A DNA stretch of 6,347 nucleotides, taken from NCBI GenBank assembly GCA_029262975.1, contig JAJCYJ010000437.1:1-6347 (forward strand), given 5' to 3'. The position numbers and the translations under genes were made by a program. Below the pieces are notes generated by a model. The model had not been told where the DNA came from. It did not search any database and saw only the letters and a program-made list of their open reading frames with translations. Within the stretch, counting starts at the first letter, position 1. Each line of letters opens with the position of its first letter. This document shows, one piece after another, positions 4,759 through 6,347 of this stretch. This DNA comes from Saprospiraceae bacterium. Lineage in GTDB: Bacteria > Bacteroidota > Bacteroidia > Chitinophagales > Saprospiraceae.

Positions 4759-6347
4759 TTATTTAATTGCAATAAACAACGGTACAACCATTAAAAGTAC
4801 AATAATGGAAAAAACCAGCCCCCCGATCGTACCGACAGCCAATGAAAACCAAAATACCTCTTGACTGCCATGCATGGCAAATGGTAAAAGGCCGAGAGCA
4901 GTTGATATAATTGTAAGAAATACAGGGGTGCTTTTAAGCCGGAATGCACGAAGAAATAAATCGATCGGTCGTCTCCAGGGCCACTTCTTTTTGAATCGAT
5001 AATAATCTGACAGAATTATAATCAATGCATTTACAACTAATCCGCTGACGAGTAAGAAGGAAACATACCCTCCCTGGTCAAATGGAAAATCAAACCAATA
5101 AAAAGTCAGGAAGATACCAATGTACGAAAGAGGTATCAGCAATATTATCCAGCCACCGGCTTTTAAGGATTCAAAGTGTATCGTGCATATGAAAAATATG
5201 GCTATAATCGCCAATAGCAAAAGTGCATATTTCCATTTCTCTCGTGCACTCCTAAATAAATAATTGGATTCGGTCATTGAATATCCTAAGGGAAGACTCG
5301 GGATGAAAGCATCGAGGCTTTCTCTTAAGAACCGCTCCCCAAATCTCCTCGACCCAGTATATTCAAATTCCAACATCTGCAAATATTCCTGATTTTCCTT
5401 GTGTATACTATTGGCCATTTTTTCTTTGCTGAGTCCTGTTAAATATTTCATGGTAAATGGAAGACTGTCACTGTATCGATACGACTCATTTAACTGCCAC
5501 AAATCCATCTGGGCTATATTGGCAGAAGCCATTTTAATTGGAATATTATCCGGACTTGTCGCTAAATATTTACGTTCCTGGTTGAATGGATCGAGTTGAT
5601 TGCTGAGTTTTGAAAGATTCATTCCGGCATAGGCAACCTCTTCCTCATTTAAAGTAAGATTAAATTTATGTTTGTCTTTTTCCCACCAATTTAAATTAGC
5701 ATCTTCTTCAACGTGTTGTATTCTAGGATGCCTCTTCAGTAAAATGCCAAAAGATTCAGCCAGTTGATTAAGTACAGCCTTATTATACCCCCGAAACAAT
5801 ACCTTGAATTGTGCAGATCTTCCCCCTGACGCATTGCTGAAACTTTTGCCTACACCATATATGTTCCAGGTAGCTCCACCCAGATCGGTAGCGAAAGATT
5901 GAACTCTATTTTTTAGCTCAAATGGAAAAGACGAAGCATGATCAGACTCAAAATTTATGGTGATAGAACCTTTTTGACCACTTGTGACATCGGTTAAAAA
6001 AGAAGACAATCTATCCTTGTACTGGCCAACATATACTTCCATTTTAGTAATGACGTCATTCATTTGTTGAATCGTACTTCCCTCAGGAAGAGAGCACTCG
6101 ATATAAAGTTTGGTTTCTTCCGGGGATCTAAATCCACCTTCGTTATAGACATAAGTATAGAATAATCTAAGCGTGCCTCCAAAGGCTCGATTAACTAAGG
6201 GTTTTAAGTTCTCAATGTAGGATGCTGACCCTATAGTCTTATTGTAGAAATCCCAGCCATTCAGTTTATTAGGGAGGAGAAAAACAGGAGTTCCGAAGAG
6301 CAGTATCATGAGCATAATAGCCAGCTTTCTATAATTTCTAATTTTGA
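4759..6347 (-). CDS. RND-family efflux permease, C-terminal half (partial)
   Basis: The frame is open from the right edge to TAA at 4759 (about 528 codons); the 5' half lies outside. The apparent Met at 6315 is internal, since ten more in-frame codons (KIRNYRKLAI) precede it and belong to TM7. Numbering from that Met, TM7 is about 1-15 (MLMILLFGTPVFLLP), followed by the large periplasmic porter/docking loop to about 360 with ECSLPEGSTIQQMNDVI (73-89), the usual second-half substrate-loop motif. Then come TM8 (362-381), TM9 (388-407), TM10 (413-436, GLVVNALIIILSDYYR), TM11 (462-482, RLKSTPVFLTIISTALGLLPFA region) and TM12 (488-517). This matches HAE1/AcrB-type proton-driven trimeric exporters. 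The TM4 aspartates that bind protons are outside the window. N429 lies about where AcrB has the relay Lys940; many HAE1 members also have Asn there. The membrane-fusion and outer-membrane partners would be upstream, out of view. The substrate cannot be inferred. Confidence 0.92.
   Translation of the reverse strand, partial: KIRNYRKLAIMLMILLFGTPVFLLPNKLNGWDFYNKTIGSASYIENLKPLVNRAFGGTLRLFYTYVYNEGGFRSPEETKLYIECSLPEGSTIQQMNDVITKMEVYVGQYKDRLSSFLTDVTSGQKGSITINFESDHASSFPFELKNRVQSFATDLGGATWNIYGVGKSFSNASGGRSAQFKVLFRGYNKAVLNQLAESFGILLKRHPRIQHVEEDANLNWWEKDKHKFNLTLNEEEVAYAGMNLSKLSNQLDPFNQERKYLATSPDNIPIKMASANIAQMDLWQLNESYRYSDSLPFTMKYLTGLSKEKMANSIHKENQEYLQMLEFEYTGSRRFGERFLRESLDAFIPSLPLGYSMTESNYLFRSAREKWKYALLLLAIIAIFFICTIHFESLKAGGWIILLIPLSYIGIFLTFYWFDFPFDQGGYVSFLLVSGLVVNALIIILSDYYRFKKKWPWRRPIDLFLRAFRLKSTPVFLTIISTALGLLPFAMHGSQEVFWFSLAVGTIGGLVFSIIVLLMVVPLFIAIK

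Noticed and set aside
4656..4766. 36-codon plus-strand open frame with ATG (MRYIQQLNF...) overlapping the RND 3' end
   Set aside because: Short, no domain or signal, no promoter or leader evidence, and it runs into the antisense of the RND stop; a chance ORF in AT-rich DNA is more likely.

Overview
The window looks like chromosomal DNA of a Bacteroidota bacterium. It is AT-rich and has no obvious Shine-Dalgarno sequences. It carries a lipoprotein of the 6-bladed beta-propeller type common in that phylum, a secreted DUF1080 (3-keto-disaccharide hydrolase) protein, a small cysteine-rich secreted peptide and an RND permease with Bacteroidota-like features. The genus cannot be told from the sequence alone.

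Layout, left to right. (1) 1-1313, plus strand: the tail of a probable hipB-type antitoxin (ends 59) followed after 3 nt by a complete HipA-family Ser/Thr kinase toxin (63-1313). Together they form a type II HipBA toxin-antitoxin operon cut by the left edge. (2) 1388-2113, minus strand: a secreted DUF1080 protein, convergent with hipA. (3) 2114-2710: about 600 bp without a convincing gene, holding short repeats, nested dyads and two short open stretches that may be gene relics. (4) 2711-2920, plus strand: a 69-residue helix-turn-helix protein whose start codon lies in one arm of a perfect inverted repeat. (5) 6347-2969, minus strand: the C-terminal half of an RND transporter (runs off the right edge, ends 4759), a 345-bp gap with operator-like repeats, a 65-residue six-cysteine exported peptide (4413-4216), a strong 11-bp hairpin, and a 6-bladed beta-propeller lipoprotein (4156-2969).

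How they may work together. HipB/HipA is a self-contained toxin-antitoxin unit. The peptide and the propeller lipoprotein are close, co-directional and separated only by 59 bp containing a hairpin, so they are probably co-transcribed with the hairpin lowering lipoprotein expression relative to the peptide. This resembles the pairing of small exported NVEALA-type peptides with 6-bladed propeller lipoproteins in Bacteroidota (from memory, not checked), but the peptide here does not show the NVEALA motif. The RND gene lies upstream on the same strand, and any functional link to the peptide is only a hypothesis. The small HTH protein is a possible local or self-acting regulator.

The best candidate for something undescribed is the peptide/hairpin/propeller-lipoprotein unit with its upstream phased TTGATCAA palindromes. 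Everything else belongs to recognisable families.
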